Shown piece after piece: positions 53,901 through 62,847 of a stretch of DNA of 64,000 bases. Below the pieces are notes generated by a model that had not been told where the DNA came from, ran no database searches, and worked only from the letters and a program-made list of their open reading frames with translations. Source of the stretch: Thalassospira lucentensis (GTDB taxonomy: Bacteria > Pseudomonadota > Alphaproteobacteria > Rhodospirillales > Thalassospiraceae). How positions within the stretch are numbered: position 1 is the first letter of the stretch; every line of letters starts with the position of its first letter. The stretch is taken from contig NZ_CP136684.1 of the NCBI RefSeq assembly GCF_032921865.1, forward strand, positions 4,254,501 through 4,318,500, read 5' to 3'. Both the position numbers and the translations under genes were made by a program.

Positions 53901-54534
53901 CGGTCCCGGTGCCTTCCGACGGCGACGGCAGGGGCATATTCACGCCCGGCTGTTCGGCATTGTTGCCGCTGGCATCACCGGATGCCGGGGCGCCCGGATT
54001 GTTTTGTGCCGGTTCTGGCGCTGTTTCGGGTTCAGGTTCTGTTTTGGGATCTGTTTTGAAATCGGGGACTGGCAGGGATTGCAGCGGGGTTTCGGCTTCG
54101 GCCTGTCCTTCGGGATTATAGCCGATATCGATCTGGCCGTTGGCGTGCCGGACCAGACGCAATTTCGGTGCGATCAGGTTCAGTTCCCGCAGGGCCAGAA
54201 CCCCGTCAAAAAGCGCCTTGCTGGAAAACACCACGTCGGCCTCTGGCACATGGAGCATTTCACTTCCTGCCCCGTCGCGCACCGACACATCCTGAAGACG
54301 GATATCAAACCGTTCTTCCCATCCGCGCCAGAACAGGACCATGTCGCCGACTTCGAATTTGGTGTCACCGCTGCTTTCATTCAGTTCGGCAACGACATAA
54401 GGCACGAGACGATGCAGGGAAACCGGGCCCTGCGCGATGCGCCAGACCAGAACACCGGCAAAAACGCCGACAAACAGGATCACGGCCGCAAGAAACAGCC
54501 CACACCAGCCAGTAAAGATTTTGATGCGACGCAC
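50959..54534 (-). CDS. YhdP/AsmA-like envelope protein (DUF3971)
   Basis: A 1191-residue protein with one N-terminal membrane helix (residues 9-32) and a long periplasmic part made of repeating beta-strand segments, as in the AsmA/TamB/YhdP group. YhdP-type proteins help move phospholipids to the outer membrane. A Pro/Glu/Asn-rich low-complexity insert lies at about 155-215. The C-terminal AsmA-like part holds FTYANDVLSLSKFAANG and GSIDLAKSEIRLAGSIVP. The start is GTG. It is divergent from glnE with 288 bases between. Confidence 0.8.
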   Translation of the reverse strand: MRRIKIFTGWCGLFLAAVILFVGVFAGVLVWRIAQGPVSLHRLVPYVVAELNESSGDTKFEVGDMVLFWRGWEERFDIRLQDVSVRDGAGSEMLHVPEADVVFSSKALFDGVLALRELNLIAPKLRLVRHANGQIDIGYNPEGQAEAETPLQSLPVPDFKTDPKTEPEPETAPEPAQNNPGAPASGDASGNNAEQPGVNMPLPSPSEGTGTEPDQSLSDAQRGIRDGSAAMREIVAILSGEMADFPAAAYFESFGVSGADLQVWDEALDLVWAAPSADIRLSRKPMGIHAEATMKVNAGLVSTDVNVTAEYDSRVEEIDMVADIGEVIPSNLTSISDTFIDLAGVDVPVSGRLTAKLGADGSVIELGTDLDLGVGRVDLPAPMVAAYHVTGGKVGLSFVPGRLSFDDVRIEAGETAAVLKGQAINPLGQWAIDITATATDVRTNDLPQLWPETVGDNARTWVVENLTEGIVHQAELRTRLHQDETGNIIVDHLDGEMNMTGVTVHYLGDMPSVLGAGGRAEFDQSSFSIFVNEGEADGIVVDEATLVFSQLDTDSEMADFEIVAHGGARNALEMIDEEPLGFATQLGIDPAQIEGEQATRVKLHFPLLKDLSFDDVEVAAASRIENAAITDAFRDLDISDGTFELQVNTKGLELSGEAAIGKGRTNIKWVESFADDTPVISHYDLEGDLDLAALEQVGFAADPYLSGVATGKVTIEHLRSNEVAIKAQTSLSAADIALDMVDYHKTPGQDASLAFDLTVKANGAGEVRSFDLMAPELVAKAKGRWRGDSPIADKFTVNLTDTRFRENLAIAGAITVDQGGKLLVDLKGKQFDLRPFVEDKPTDGSEKTANPAGDFEAMDIRLEAADFLIKGERPVLRDGSILLHQTGENREIEINARQADAQPWLVGDDDAPREPGPAESPNSGGIGQNASRTGGRTDIFLSIDQLIMANGELIDEIDGSIHVVGDEWDGLVLNGTMGDRANVFAQVERKDPKTRNVRLTSDDAGKFLRAVDLYENLLGGALTIEGTVDDSTWSQPFTGKVNITAFRAVNAPLAARVLGAASLTGLADVLGGNGIAFSELNGDFTYANDVLSLSKFAANGSAVGVTSNGSIDLAKSEIRLAGSIVPIYSLNSALGAIPLLGDLLVGEEGGGIFAPTYTIEGALDDPEVTVNPLSTFVPGVFRNLITGAEPG

Positions 54535-54822
54535 CTGCCTAAAGATCCCGAATTTGCGATGCCATGAATGACATTTCCAATCAATGTAACAACGCCGTCA
54601 AGCCAATGATGTTTCCCGGCCTGCGAAAAACCCAATAAATGTAAACTGATACTGTTTCCCTGTCCCCTTTTTGGTATCGTCGGGGGCATAAGGAAACCTT
54701 TCCGTGTCATGTCGCGTGCGTGGCCGGATGCCGGAGATATCCTGCGTTGCGTCACGAAGCCAAGGGATAGCCCGGTTTTACGTCCAAGAGCAATAACAAG
54801 AGCAACACAAGGAAAGCAAAAA

Positions 54823-57792
54823 GTGTCTCTTTCCTGGATTACGCCAGATTTGCCGAAACCCTTCGATACCGATCGTTGCAATAACGGTTTCGAAAGATGG
54901 TCTGCGCTTGCCGATCGCCCCGCTTTCGAGCATCTCGCACAACAGATTGGCGATATTGCGGCCAACAAACCAAAACGCGACGTTTTGGCGGCGATGTTTG
55001 GCAACAGCCCCTATCTTGGCAATCTGTGTCTGCGCGATCCCGATATCATCTGTCTAGTGTTTGATCAGGGGCTTGACGCGGCCTTTGACGCGGCCCTTGA
55101 TCCGGTGCGCAAAAGTGCGGACGCCGCCCAGACCGATCAGGCGACAACCATGATGATGGTGCGCAAGGCAAAACGCCGGGCGGCCCTTGTGATTGCGATT
55201 GCCGATATCTGCAAGGCGTGGTCGCTTGATAAAATCACGGGCGCGATTAGCACCACGGCTGAAGTGACCCTTGAATTTGCACTGGCCCATTGCCTTTCGG
55301 CGACGGCAAAGCAGCGCAAATTCGACCTGCCCCATCCCGACGATCCGCTGCGCGATTGCGGGATTTTTGCGATTGGCATGGGAAAGCTTGGCGCCAAGGA
55401 GCTTAACTATTCATCCGATATCGACCTGATTTTCCTCTATGACCACGAGGTCGTTACCTATATCGACCATGATCGCCTGCAACAGGACCTTGTGCGGATG
55501 GTGCGCGATGTCACCCGCATCATGGAAGAACGCACCGGCGACGGGTATGTTTTCCGCACCGATCTGCGCCTGCGCCCCGATCCGGCATCCACCCCGCCGA
55601 TCCTGTCGATGCTGGCGGCTGAAACCTATTACGAGACGGTCGGGCAGAACTGGGAACGTGCAGCAATGATCAAATCACGGATCGTTGCAGGTGACAAAAA
55701 ATCAGGGGATATATTCCTTGAAATATTGCGCCCATATGTCTGGCGCAAGCATCTCGATTTCCTTGCGATCCAGGATATTCATTCGATCAAGCGCCAGATC
55801 AACGCCCATAAAGGCGGCAGCAAGGTCGTTATTCCCGGCCATAACATCAAGCTTGGCCGCGGTGGCATTCGCGAGATTGAATTTTTCGCCCAGACCCAGC
55901 AACTGATCTGGGGCGGGCGGGCCGTTGCGCTTCGATGCAAGGCGACCTGTGATGCGCTTCGTGAACTGACCAAATTCGGGCAGGTGTCCGAACAGGTGCG
56001 CGATGAAATGCTGGCGGCCTATGAGTTTCTGCGCACAGTCGAACATCGTTTGCAGATGACAAACGATCATCAGACCCAGACCCTGCCTGAAACCGAGGAA
56101 GGGTTGCATGCTCTTTCGACCTTCCTTGGTTATGACACGCTTGATGGTTTCAAGGCCGATCTTTTGCATCACCTGCGCAAGGTCGAAAGCAATTATGCCG
56201 AATTGTTTGAAGACGATATTCCGCTTGCAGCAGCGGATGGAAACCTTGTCTTTACCGGCACGGAAGACGACCCTGAAACACTTGAAAATTTGCGCCAGAT
56301 GGGGTTCGAGAACCCGACCAATGTTTCGGTCACGGTGCGGGGATGGCATCACGGGCGGTATCGCGCCACCCGGTCGCGGCGTGCGCGTGAAATCCTGACC
56401 GAACTGATGCCGACCCTTTTGAAGGCATTGTCGCAAACCACCAATCCGGACATGGCGTTTCGGGCGTTTGACGAATTCCTGAAAGGTCTGCCTGCGGGGG
56501 TTCAGCTTTTCTCGCTGGTGACGGCAAATCCGGAACTGCTGGAGCTTCTGGCACAGATCGCGGGCACAGCGCCGCGCATGGCCAAATATCTGGGGCGCAA
56601 TGCCGGGGTGCTTGATTATGTCCTGATGTCGGGTTTCCACGATGAACTGCCCGATGCCGACACGATGCTCGATGAACTTAACACTCGGCTGGCGCGCGAG
56701 GATATGGTCGAAGACTGGCTTGATACAGCACGGCGCTGGGCGAATGATCAGAAATTCCGCATTGATGTCCAGACCATCCAGAACCGCCATACCCCGCATC
56801 AGGCAGGCCGGGCCCTTGCCGATGTGGCCGATGTCGCCATCCGTGCCCTTTTCCCGCGTATTGCCGATGATTTTGCGCAAAAGCATGGCAAATTTGATGA
56901 CGGCGGGCTTGCCGTCTTTGCACTTGGCAAACATGGCGGGCAGGAACTTTCGCCCGGATCCGACCTTGATATGATCTTTGTCTATGAGGTGCCAGAGGAT
57001 GCCGAGGAATCAAATGGCGAAAAGCCGCTTAGCCCCGGCCATTATTACATCCGGTTAAGCCAGCGTTACATCAATGCGCTTTCGGCACCGACGGCCGAGG
57101 GGGTCCTGTTTGAAACCGACCTTCGCCTGCGCCCCAGCGGCAACAAAGGGCCCCTTGCCACCCATTTCAAAAGTTTCGAGGCCTATCAGCTTAACGAAGC
57201 CTGGACGTGGGAGCATATGGCGCTGACGCGCCTTCGTGCGGTTTATGGTCCGCAAGCCCTGTGTGACAGGGTGATGGAAACCACCAATGCGGTCCTGCAG
57301 AAAAAGCGTAATCCCGATGATCTGCTGCGCGATGTTTATGACATGCGCAACCGCATGGATGCGGGCAAAGGCGATAGTCATCCCTGGGCGATCAAGATGC
57401 GGCGCGGCGGGTTGGTTGATCTGGAATTCATTGCGCAATATCTGCAACTGGCGCATGCGCACACCCATCCCGAAATTCTGTCCCCCACCACGCGCGAGGT
57501 GTTTAAAAACCTTGGAAGTGCTGGCATTCTGGATGCCGAGGAAGCCACATTCCTTGCCAATGCCGGGTCGTTCTGGCTGGCACTGCAGGCGATCCTGCGC
57601 CTGACGACCGAGGGGCCGTTTGAGCCGAAAAATGCCAGCACCGATTTGCGGCGCATGCTGGCGCGCGCCGGGCAGTGCGATGATTTTGATGCGCTTCAGG
57701 TCAAGCTTGATGAAACAGCAATGCGGATCAAGGCCGTCTATGACCGACTGATCACGCAACCGGCAGAAAAACTTCCGCCGCGTTCGGAATGA
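54823..57792 (+). CDS. glnE: bifunctional glutamine-synthetase adenylyltransferase/deadenylase
   Basis: A 989-residue enzyme that adenylylates and deadenylylates glutamine synthetase under control of PII. Both nucleotidyltransferase domains are present: GKLGAKELNYSSDIDLI near residues 189-205 and GKHGGQELSPGSDLDMI near 704-720, each with the metal Asp pair. Helical linkers and the PII-responsive middle separate them. GTG 54823 has AAGGAAA upstream; the longer version to 54709 has non-family sequence and is rejected. Confidence 0.92.
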   Translation: MSLSWITPDLPKPFDTDRCNNGFERWSALADRPAFEHLAQQIGDIAANKPKRDVLAAMFGNSPYLGNLCLRDPDIICLVFDQGLDAAFDAALDPVRKSADAAQTDQATTMMMVRKAKRRAALVIAIADICKAWSLDKITGAISTTAEVTLEFALAHCLSATAKQRKFDLPHPDDPLRDCGIFAIGMGKLGAKELNYSSDIDLIFLYDHEVVTYIDHDRLQQDLVRMVRDVTRIMEERTGDGYVFRTDLRLRPDPASTPPILSMLAAETYYETVGQNWERAAMIKSRIVAGDKKSGDIFLEILRPYVWRKHLDFLAIQDIHSIKRQINAHKGGSKVVIPGHNIKLGRGGIREIEFFAQTQQLIWGGRAVALRCKATCDALRELTKFGQVSEQVRDEMLAAYEFLRTVEHRLQMTNDHQTQTLPETEEGLHALSTFLGYDTLDGFKADLLHHLRKVESNYAELFEDDIPLAAADGNLVFTGTEDDPETLENLRQMGFENPTNVSVTVRGWHHGRYRATRSRRAREILTELMPTLLKALSQTTNPDMAFRAFDEFLKGLPAGVQLFSLVTANPELLELLAQIAGTAPRMAKYLGRNAGVLDYVLMSGFHDELPDADTMLDELNTRLAREDMVEDWLDTARRWANDQKFRIDVQTIQNRHTPHQAGRALADVADVAIRALFPRIADDFAQKHGKFDDGGLAVFALGKHGGQELSPGSDLDMIFVYEVPEDAEESNGEKPLSPGHYYIRLSQRYINALSAPTAEGVLFETDLRLRPSGNKGPLATHFKSFEAYQLNEAWTWEHMALTRLRAVYGPQALCDRVMETTNAVLQKKRNPDDLLRDVYDMRNRMDAGKGDSHPWAIKMRRGGLVDLEFIAQYLQLAHAHTHPEILSPTTREVFKNLGSAGILDAEEATFLANAGSFWLALQAILRLTTEGPFEPKNASTDLRRMLARAGQCDDFDALQVKLDETAMRIKAVYDRLITQPAEKLPPRSE

Positions 57793-57922
57793 CTAGAGTG
57801 ATCCGGATGAATTGGCAATGCTTATAAGGCTTTGTAATTTGGTATGCAGATTTTGGCGAAACTTCCTGACATGGCTTTCCGAAGCCGGTCAGGGACGCGA
57901 CACTTTGAACAAGGATAAAGAA

Positions 57923-58387
57923 ATGACGCTTGATGTTGGTGACAAGGCCCCCGATTTCGACCTGCCGACCGATGGTGGCGGTTCGGTAAAACTATCGGAC
58001 CTTAAAGGCAAACCGGTGGTGATCTATTTCTATCCCAAGGACATGACGCCGGGCTGCACCACGGAATCCTGCGAGTTTCGCGATGCCGAACCCGATTTCA
58101 GTGCGGTCAATGCACAGATCATCGGCATTTCAAAGGACAGTGCGGATCGTCATGACAAGTTCAAGGCCAAGCATGATCTGAACTTTATCCTCGCATCGGA
58201 TGAAAACAGCACGACCTGCGAGGATTACGGCACCTGGACCGAAAAAAGCATGTATGGCAAAAAATTCATGGGAATCGAGCGCAGCACCTTTGTCATTGAT
58301 GGTGATGGCGTGATCCGCAATGTGTGGCGCAAGGTAAAGGTCAAGAACCACGTCGCCGAGGTTCTTGCCGCCGTCAAGGCGTTGTAA
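57923..58387 (+). CDS. bcp: thioredoxin-dependent peroxiredoxin (Bcp/PrxQ)
   Basis: A 154-residue thiol peroxidase. The peroxidatic Cys is in DMTPGCTTESCEF near residue 45, with the second Cys five residues later, as in PrxQ with CxxxxC. It reduces hydroperoxides using thioredoxin. ATG 57923 has AAGGAT upstream. It follows glnE by 130 bases and ends in a stem-loop. Confidence 0.92.
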   Translation: MTLDVGDKAPDFDLPTDGGGSVKLSDLKGKPVVIYFYPKDMTPGCTTESCEFRDAEPDFSAVNAQIIGISKDSADRHDKFKAKHDLNFILASDENSTTCEDYGTWTEKSMYGKKFMGIERSTFVIDGDGVIRNVWRKVKVKNHVAEVLAAVKAL

Positions 58388-58413
58388 TTTCCAGCCCTGC
58401 CCTTACGAACAGG

Positions 58414-58443
58414 ACCGGTCGGACCAAAATCCGGCCGGTTTTG
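58414..58443 (+). terminator. rho-independent terminator after bcp
   Basis: ACCGGTCGGA / TCCGGCCGGT with one G-U pair encloses a short A-rich loop and is followed by T-rich sequence. Confidence 0.75.
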
Positions 58444-58627
58444 CATTTTTTGTAACGGTTAAAAGAAGATAGTTTTCAAGCACCTAATAAACCACAGGCT
58501 TATTCAATATATTGCCTTGCCTTGTTTGTCGGGCTAAGAATCCGGATATGGGAGTTATGGGTGTAGCGATTTTGCACTTCCTGGCGTATGGCGAATGACC
58601 GGGCAACCGGCAAGGCAGGATATAATA

Positions 58628-59398
58628 ATGAGCAAGAATGTTATCGATCTCGACGATCAGATGCTCGCCGATTTCCGTGATGAAGCGAACGACATCGTCA
58701 ACAGCATTGGCGTGCATCTTCAGAATGCGCGCAGCAAATCCGATCCGGCGATCCTGACAGCAATCCAGCGCGAGATTTTCAATCTTCGATACAAGGGCAA
58801 GTCGGTCAATGCGCCGCTGGTCAATCTGACAAGCCACCGTCTTGCCGATTATGCCACGACATGCCGTGAACTGACCGAAGAGGCGATTGCCGATATTCAG
58901 GCCTTTATCGACAAGATCGAAGGATTGCTTGATGGCGACGTCACCGGGGGCGGTGCCGATTCAGCCGAATTCGTGCGTGAACTACCATCCAAACGAGCGC
59001 CTGATATCGATCCGGCGTGGCTGAAAAAAACCAATGTCGAAGCCCTTCTGGTTATTCCGCAGCGTTCCATGTCGGCCATTGTCGAACGCGAACTGGCGGC
59101 CTGCGGTTATCGCTGCTCGGTCACGCAAAGCTCGTTCGAGGCGATTGAACTTGCCGTGCGCACCCGCCCGGATTTCATCATTGTTGCCAAAACCATCGAT
59201 GAACTTGGCGGTGTTGATGTCGCCAATGCGTTGCAGGCCATGCCGAAAACCCGCAACATCCCGACCGCCGTTCTGACATCGGATGCGCCGAACCATCCGT
59301 CGCTTCGGGACCTGCCCTGCCGGACGGCCATCATCCGCAAGGGCCCGGCCTTTGGCGAAGATCTGGCCGAGGCACTGGCGCGCTTTAACATTACCTGA
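58628..59398 (+). CDS. pseudo-HPt/pseudo-receiver signalling-like protein
   Basis: A 256-residue protein of two parts. Residues 1-100 form a helical bundle; FNLRYKGKS at 51-59 sits where HPt domains have HxLKGxS, but no phospho-His is present. Residues 136-256 have the alternating strand/helix pattern of a response-regulator receiver, including the Thr (AVLTSD) and Lys (IIRKGP) positions. The acidic pair is replaced by Ile-Pro and the phospho-Asp by Ala (IIVAKTI). It may be a phosphorylation-independent adaptor. AGGCAGGA precedes ATG 58628. Confidence 0.65.
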   Translation: MSKNVIDLDDQMLADFRDEANDIVNSIGVHLQNARSKSDPAILTAIQREIFNLRYKGKSVNAPLVNLTSHRLADYATTCRELTEEAIADIQAFIDKIEGLLDGDVTGGGADSAEFVRELPSKRAPDIDPAWLKKTNVEALLVIPQRSMSAIVERELAACGYRCSVTQSSFEAIELAVRTRPDFIIVAKTIDELGGVDVANALQAMPKTRNIPTAVLTSDAPNHPSLRDLPCRTAIIRKGPAFGEDLAEALARFNIT

Positions 59399-59421
59399 TC
59401 AACAGACCATACCGCTTTGAC

Positions 59422-59455
59422 AGGGCGACCGTGTTTTTCCGGTCGCCCTTTTTTG
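59422..59455 (+). terminator. rho-independent terminator
   Basis: AGGGCGACCG / CGGTCGCCCT stem with a T-rich loop, followed by six T, just after the pseudo-receiver gene. Confidence 0.88.
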
Positions 59456-59538
59456 TGTCATCAGTATGCCGGGATTGACCCGCCTTGGCGCACATGGCAC
59501 AGAAAGCCGGTAATTCTTCATGTTCCGGAAACAGCCCC

Positions 59539-60357
59539 ATGTCCCGCCTTACCCTTGCCGAAGCTGCCAAACGTGCCCTTATGACGGCGGACGCCACGGA
59601 AAAAGCCGATGTCACCGCCGAAATGGCGGCGATGTGGCGCAATGGCGAGATTACCGAGGTTGGATCAACCGATCTTCCGGACCGCCCGGGCCGCCCGGCA
59701 AAACCCGAACTGCTGCCACCCAACAAAATGCCCAAACGCAAAAAAGGCAGCGTTCAGGGGCGTATCGGGCTTTTGCATGCGCTGGCGCATATCGAACTTA
59801 ATGCCATCGATCTGGCGTGGGACCTTTGCGTGCGGTTTCCCGAAGCCGACATGCCCAAGCATTTTCATGATGCCTGGGTTCAGGTCGCCGATGACGAGGC
59901 GCGCCATTTCAAGATGATCAACAAACGTCTGGGTGAAATGGATGCGACCTATGGCGATCTGCCGGCCCATGATGGCCTGTGGCAGACATCGATGGATACG
60001 GCCTATGACATTCTGCCGCGTCTTGCCGTGGTGCCGATGGTGTTCGAGGCGCGCGGTCTTGATGCCACCCCGCCGACCATCGAACGGTTGCTGTCGCATG
60101 GTGATACCGAAAGTGCGCGCATCCTTAAAATCATCGCCCATGATGAAATCGCCCATGTCGCGGCAGGGCGTAAATATTATGAATATGTCTGTGATCAGCG
60201 CGGCCTGCCCTATTACACGACATGGCATGACATGCTGCGCAAACATTTCCGCGGGCCGCTTAAACCACCGTTTAACGACGAAGCCCGATATGAGGCCGGA
60301 ATGCCGCCCGACTATTATCAGGACTATGTTCTGGAGCTTCCGGGCGAGGATGAATAG
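59539..60357 (+). CDS. DUF455 ferritin-like protein
   Basis: A 272-residue protein with a ferritin-like four-helix core. Candidate metal ligands are in HALAHIELNAIDLAWD near residues 81-96, DEARHF near 117-122 and HDEIAHVAAG near 201-210, the ExxH pattern of di-iron proteins. Activity of DUF455 proteins is not known; some relatives act as tRNA-modifying hydroxylases. ATG 59539 is preferred; the upstream extension is Ser/Cys-rich and not conserved-looking. Confidence 0.82.
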   Translation: MSRLTLAEAAKRALMTADATEKADVTAEMAAMWRNGEITEVGSTDLPDRPGRPAKPELLPPNKMPKRKKGSVQGRIGLLHALAHIELNAIDLAWDLCVRFPEADMPKHFHDAWVQVADDEARHFKMINKRLGEMDATYGDLPAHDGLWQTSMDTAYDILPRLAVVPMVFEARGLDATPPTIERLLSHGDTESARILKIIAHDEIAHVAAGRKYYEYVCDQRGLPYYTTWHDMLRKHFRGPLKPPFNDEARYEAGMPPDYYQDYVLELPGEDE

Positions 60358-60483
60358 TCGGCTTTTATCGCGTTCCTTGATACAGCGCAAAGTTTAGAAC
60401 CCCAACAACCTATACCCTTCCTGCGCGCTTAATGCATGCCCGCATTTTCGGGCACAAAGTCATTCCGCAAGGAGGATACGAGC

Positions 60484-61506
60484 ATGCCTGCTACCATGAA
60501 GGCCGCCGTCGTGCGGGAATTCGGCAAGCCATTGTCGATCGAGGAAGTCACTGTTCCCAAAGTCACGCCTGGCAAAATCCTTGTAAAGATCGAGGCATCC
60601 GGTGTTTGCCATACCGACCTGCACGCCGCCGAAGGCGATTGGCCGGTCAAGCCGAACCCGCCCTTTATCCCCGGCCATGAAGGTGTCGGCATTGTTGCCG
60701 AAGTCGGCGAAGGTGTTACATCGATCAAGGAAGGCGACCGGGTGGGCGTGCCGTGGCTGCATTCGGCCTGCGGGCATTGCCATCATTGCATTACCGGTTG
60801 GGAAACGCTTTGCGGGGAACAGCTTAATACCGGTTATTCGGTCAATGGCGGCTTTGCCGAATATGTTCTTGCCGATCCGAACTATGTCGGCCACCTGCCC
60901 GATCCGCTTGAATTTGGCAATGCCGCACCGGTGCTTTGCGCCGGGGTTACGGTTTACAAGGGACTTAAGGAAACCGAATGCAAACCGGGTGAAACCGTTG
61001 TCATTTCCGGCGTCGGCGGGCTTGGCCACATGGCCGTGCAATATGCCAAGGCCATGGGCATGAAGGTGATTGCGGTTGATATCAGCCCGGAAAAACTGAA
61101 ACTTGCCAAGGACCTTGGTGCCGATTGGGTTCTGAATGCCAAGGAAACCGACGTGGTTACCGAAGTACAAAACCAGATGGGTGGCGCCAATGGGGTTCTG
61201 GTCACCGCCGTTTCCAAATCCGCCTTTGCGCAGGGTGTTGGCATGCTGGGCCGTCATGGCACGATGGCATTGTGCGGCCTGCCGCCCGGCAAGTTCGAGC
61301 TTGATATCTTTGACACCGTTCTGTCGCGCAAAACCATTCGCGGATCCATCGTCGGCACGCGTGCCGACCTTCAGGAAGCATTGGAATTTGCCGGCGACGG
61401 CAAGGTGCATTCGCACTTCACCACCGAACCGATGGAAAACATCAATTCGATCTTTGATCGCATGCGGGCCGGTACCATTGATGGCCGTATCGTGATGTCG
61501 ATCTGA
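60484..61506 (+). CDS. adhP: zinc-dependent alcohol dehydrogenase
   Basis: A 340-residue NAD-linked medium-chain alcohol dehydrogenase, AdhP-like. Catalytic zinc ligands are in GVCHTDLH near 39-46 and GHEGVG near 61-66. The structural-zinc Cys cluster is CGHCHHC...TLC near 93-107, and the NAD fold is GVGGLG near 175-180. It interconverts ethanol or short alcohols and aldehydes. A perfect AAGGAGG site lies before ATG 60484. A terminator follows. Confidence 0.92.
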   Translation: MPATMKAAVVREFGKPLSIEEVTVPKVTPGKILVKIEASGVCHTDLHAAEGDWPVKPNPPFIPGHEGVGIVAEVGEGVTSIKEGDRVGVPWLHSACGHCHHCITGWETLCGEQLNTGYSVNGGFAEYVLADPNYVGHLPDPLEFGNAAPVLCAGVTVYKGLKETECKPGETVVISGVGGLGHMAVQYAKAMGMKVIAVDISPEKLKLAKDLGADWVLNAKETDVVTEVQNQMGGANGVLVTAVSKSAFAQGVGMLGRHGTMALCGLPPGKFELDIFDTVLSRKTIRGSIVGTRADLQEALEFAGDGKVHSHFTTEPMENINSIFDRMRAGTIDGRIVMSI

Positions 61507-61545
61507 TCGATCACAATCACGGCCCATAGCGAAACGGAAAAAGCA

Positions 61546-61577
61546 AAAGGGTCGCCCCATCATGCGACCCTTTTTGT
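61546..61577. terminator. rho-independent terminator
   Basis: AAAGGGTCG / CGACCCTTT around a ten-base loop, with a run of T after it. It separates convergent adhP and the GST gene. Confidence 0.88.
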
Positions 61578-61590
61578 TTTATGGCGATGA

Positions 61591-62223
61591 TTACAAATCC
61601 TGACCGCTTAGCGGGTCTTCGCTGTAATAGCGGACCGGCACCGTGCCCCCGACAATCGCGCCAATCCGTTTGATCCAGCGATTGATCCCGTCATAAGGGG
61701 TCATATCCAGATCGGCCTCATGTGCCAGATGGGTGTAGGCATAGACCGCGATATCCGCGAGCGAATAGCGGGCATTTGCAAGAAAATCATGGTCGCGCAA
61801 ATGCCGGTCAAGCATGCCTAAAACCTGTGTGGCCTTGGCCCGGCGCAACGGCAGTTGCCCGGCATTCCGGTCATTCTTCCCCGTCAGGTTCCAGTACCGA
61901 AGGCAGGCTATGGTTGCCTGTATATAATCGGTTTCAAAAAACAGCCACTGACAGACCTTGGCGCGTTCATAGGCATCAGAGGGCAAATAATCCGTTCCGT
62001 CCGCCAGATAAAGCAGAATGGCGTTTGATTCAGCAATACAGCGCCCATCATCAAGTTCCAGTACCGGAACCGCCCCCGCCGGGTTCATTTCATAGAACGC
62101 ATCGGTATGGCTTTCGCCGGTAAAAATCGAAACCCACTGTGTCTGGTATTCAAGACCAAGATGGGCGCAAAGCTGGCGTATCTTCCACGCGTTTTGTGAT
62201 CCGGCGTAATCATGAAGCTTCAT
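61591..62223 (-). CDS. glutathione S-transferase family protein
   Basis: A 210-residue protein with an N-terminal thioredoxin-like GST domain (MKLHDYAGSQNAWKIRQLC; cis-Pro in GAVPVLEL and ESNAILLYLAD for glutathione binding) and a helical C-terminal domain (YSLADIAVYAYTHLA). It probably conjugates or reduces with glutathione. ATG 62223 has GAAAGG upstream. The substrate is not evident. Confidence 0.88.
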   Translation of the reverse strand: MKLHDYAGSQNAWKIRQLCAHLGLEYQTQWVSIFTGESHTDAFYEMNPAGAVPVLELDDGRCIAESNAILLYLADGTDYLPSDAYERAKVCQWLFFETDYIQATIACLRYWNLTGKNDRNAGQLPLRRAKATQVLGMLDRHLRDHDFLANARYSLADIAVYAYTHLAHEADLDMTPYDGINRWIKRIGAIVGGTVPVRYYSEDPLSGQDL

Positions 62224-62323
62224 CAGATGAAACCTTTCAGACAAGGAAATAGCGTTCCGGCACATGATCCGCCGGTTGGCATTCGCTATAATTCGGAATT
62301 ATCGGGAATCAGAACCTAAAGGA

Positions 62324-62845
62324 TCAGGCGGCTTTCGTGGCCATCGCCGCCTCGTGATCGAGCAGCCAGCGTTTGCGATCAAGACCACCGGCATAGCCGG
62401 TCAGGGTGCCGTCCGATCCGATCACCCGATGGCACGGCACGATGATCGATACCGGGTTCAGCGCATTGGCACGTGCCACCGCCCGCACCGCTTTCGGATT
62501 ACCAAGGATATCGGCCTGCCCGGCATAGGAGCGGCTTTCGCCGCTGGGAATCGTGATCAGGGCATCCCACACCGATTTCTGAAAATCGGTGCCGATCATC
62601 CGGATATCCGCCATCGGCAAGGGCATGAGGCGACCGGCAAAGTAACCATCCAGCCAGTCCGTGACCGATTTGGGGGCAGTGCCGCCTTCGTGCCAATCGA
62701 CATTTTTAAAACGTCGCGTCTGGATCGTGTGCAGGCGGTCATCGTTGTTTTCGAAATCCAGATGCACAAGTTTGCCATCCACCATCGCAAGGCTGAGTTT
62801 GCCAATCGGGCTGTGATAGCGGGCAATGTCGATGCGGGTTGTCAT
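62324..62845 (-). CDS. ogt: methylated-DNA-cysteine S-methyltransferase
   Basis: A 173-residue suicide repair protein that removes methyl groups from O6-methylguanine and O4-methylthymine in DNA. The active-site motif VPCHRVIG is near residue 140 and the arginine finger region GNPKAVRAVARANALNP near 115-130. It starts two bases after the stop of the AlkA-like gene, so the two repair genes are coupled. Confidence 0.93.
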   Translation of the reverse strand: MTTRIDIARYHSPIGKLSLAMVDGKLVHLDFENNDDRLHTIQTRRFKNVDWHEGGTAPKSVTDWLDGYFAGRLMPLPMADIRMIGTDFQKSVWDALITIPSGESRSYAGQADILGNPKAVRAVARANALNPVSIIVPCHRVIGSDGTLTGYAGGLDRKRWLLDHEAAMATKAA

Positions 62846-62847
62846 GA

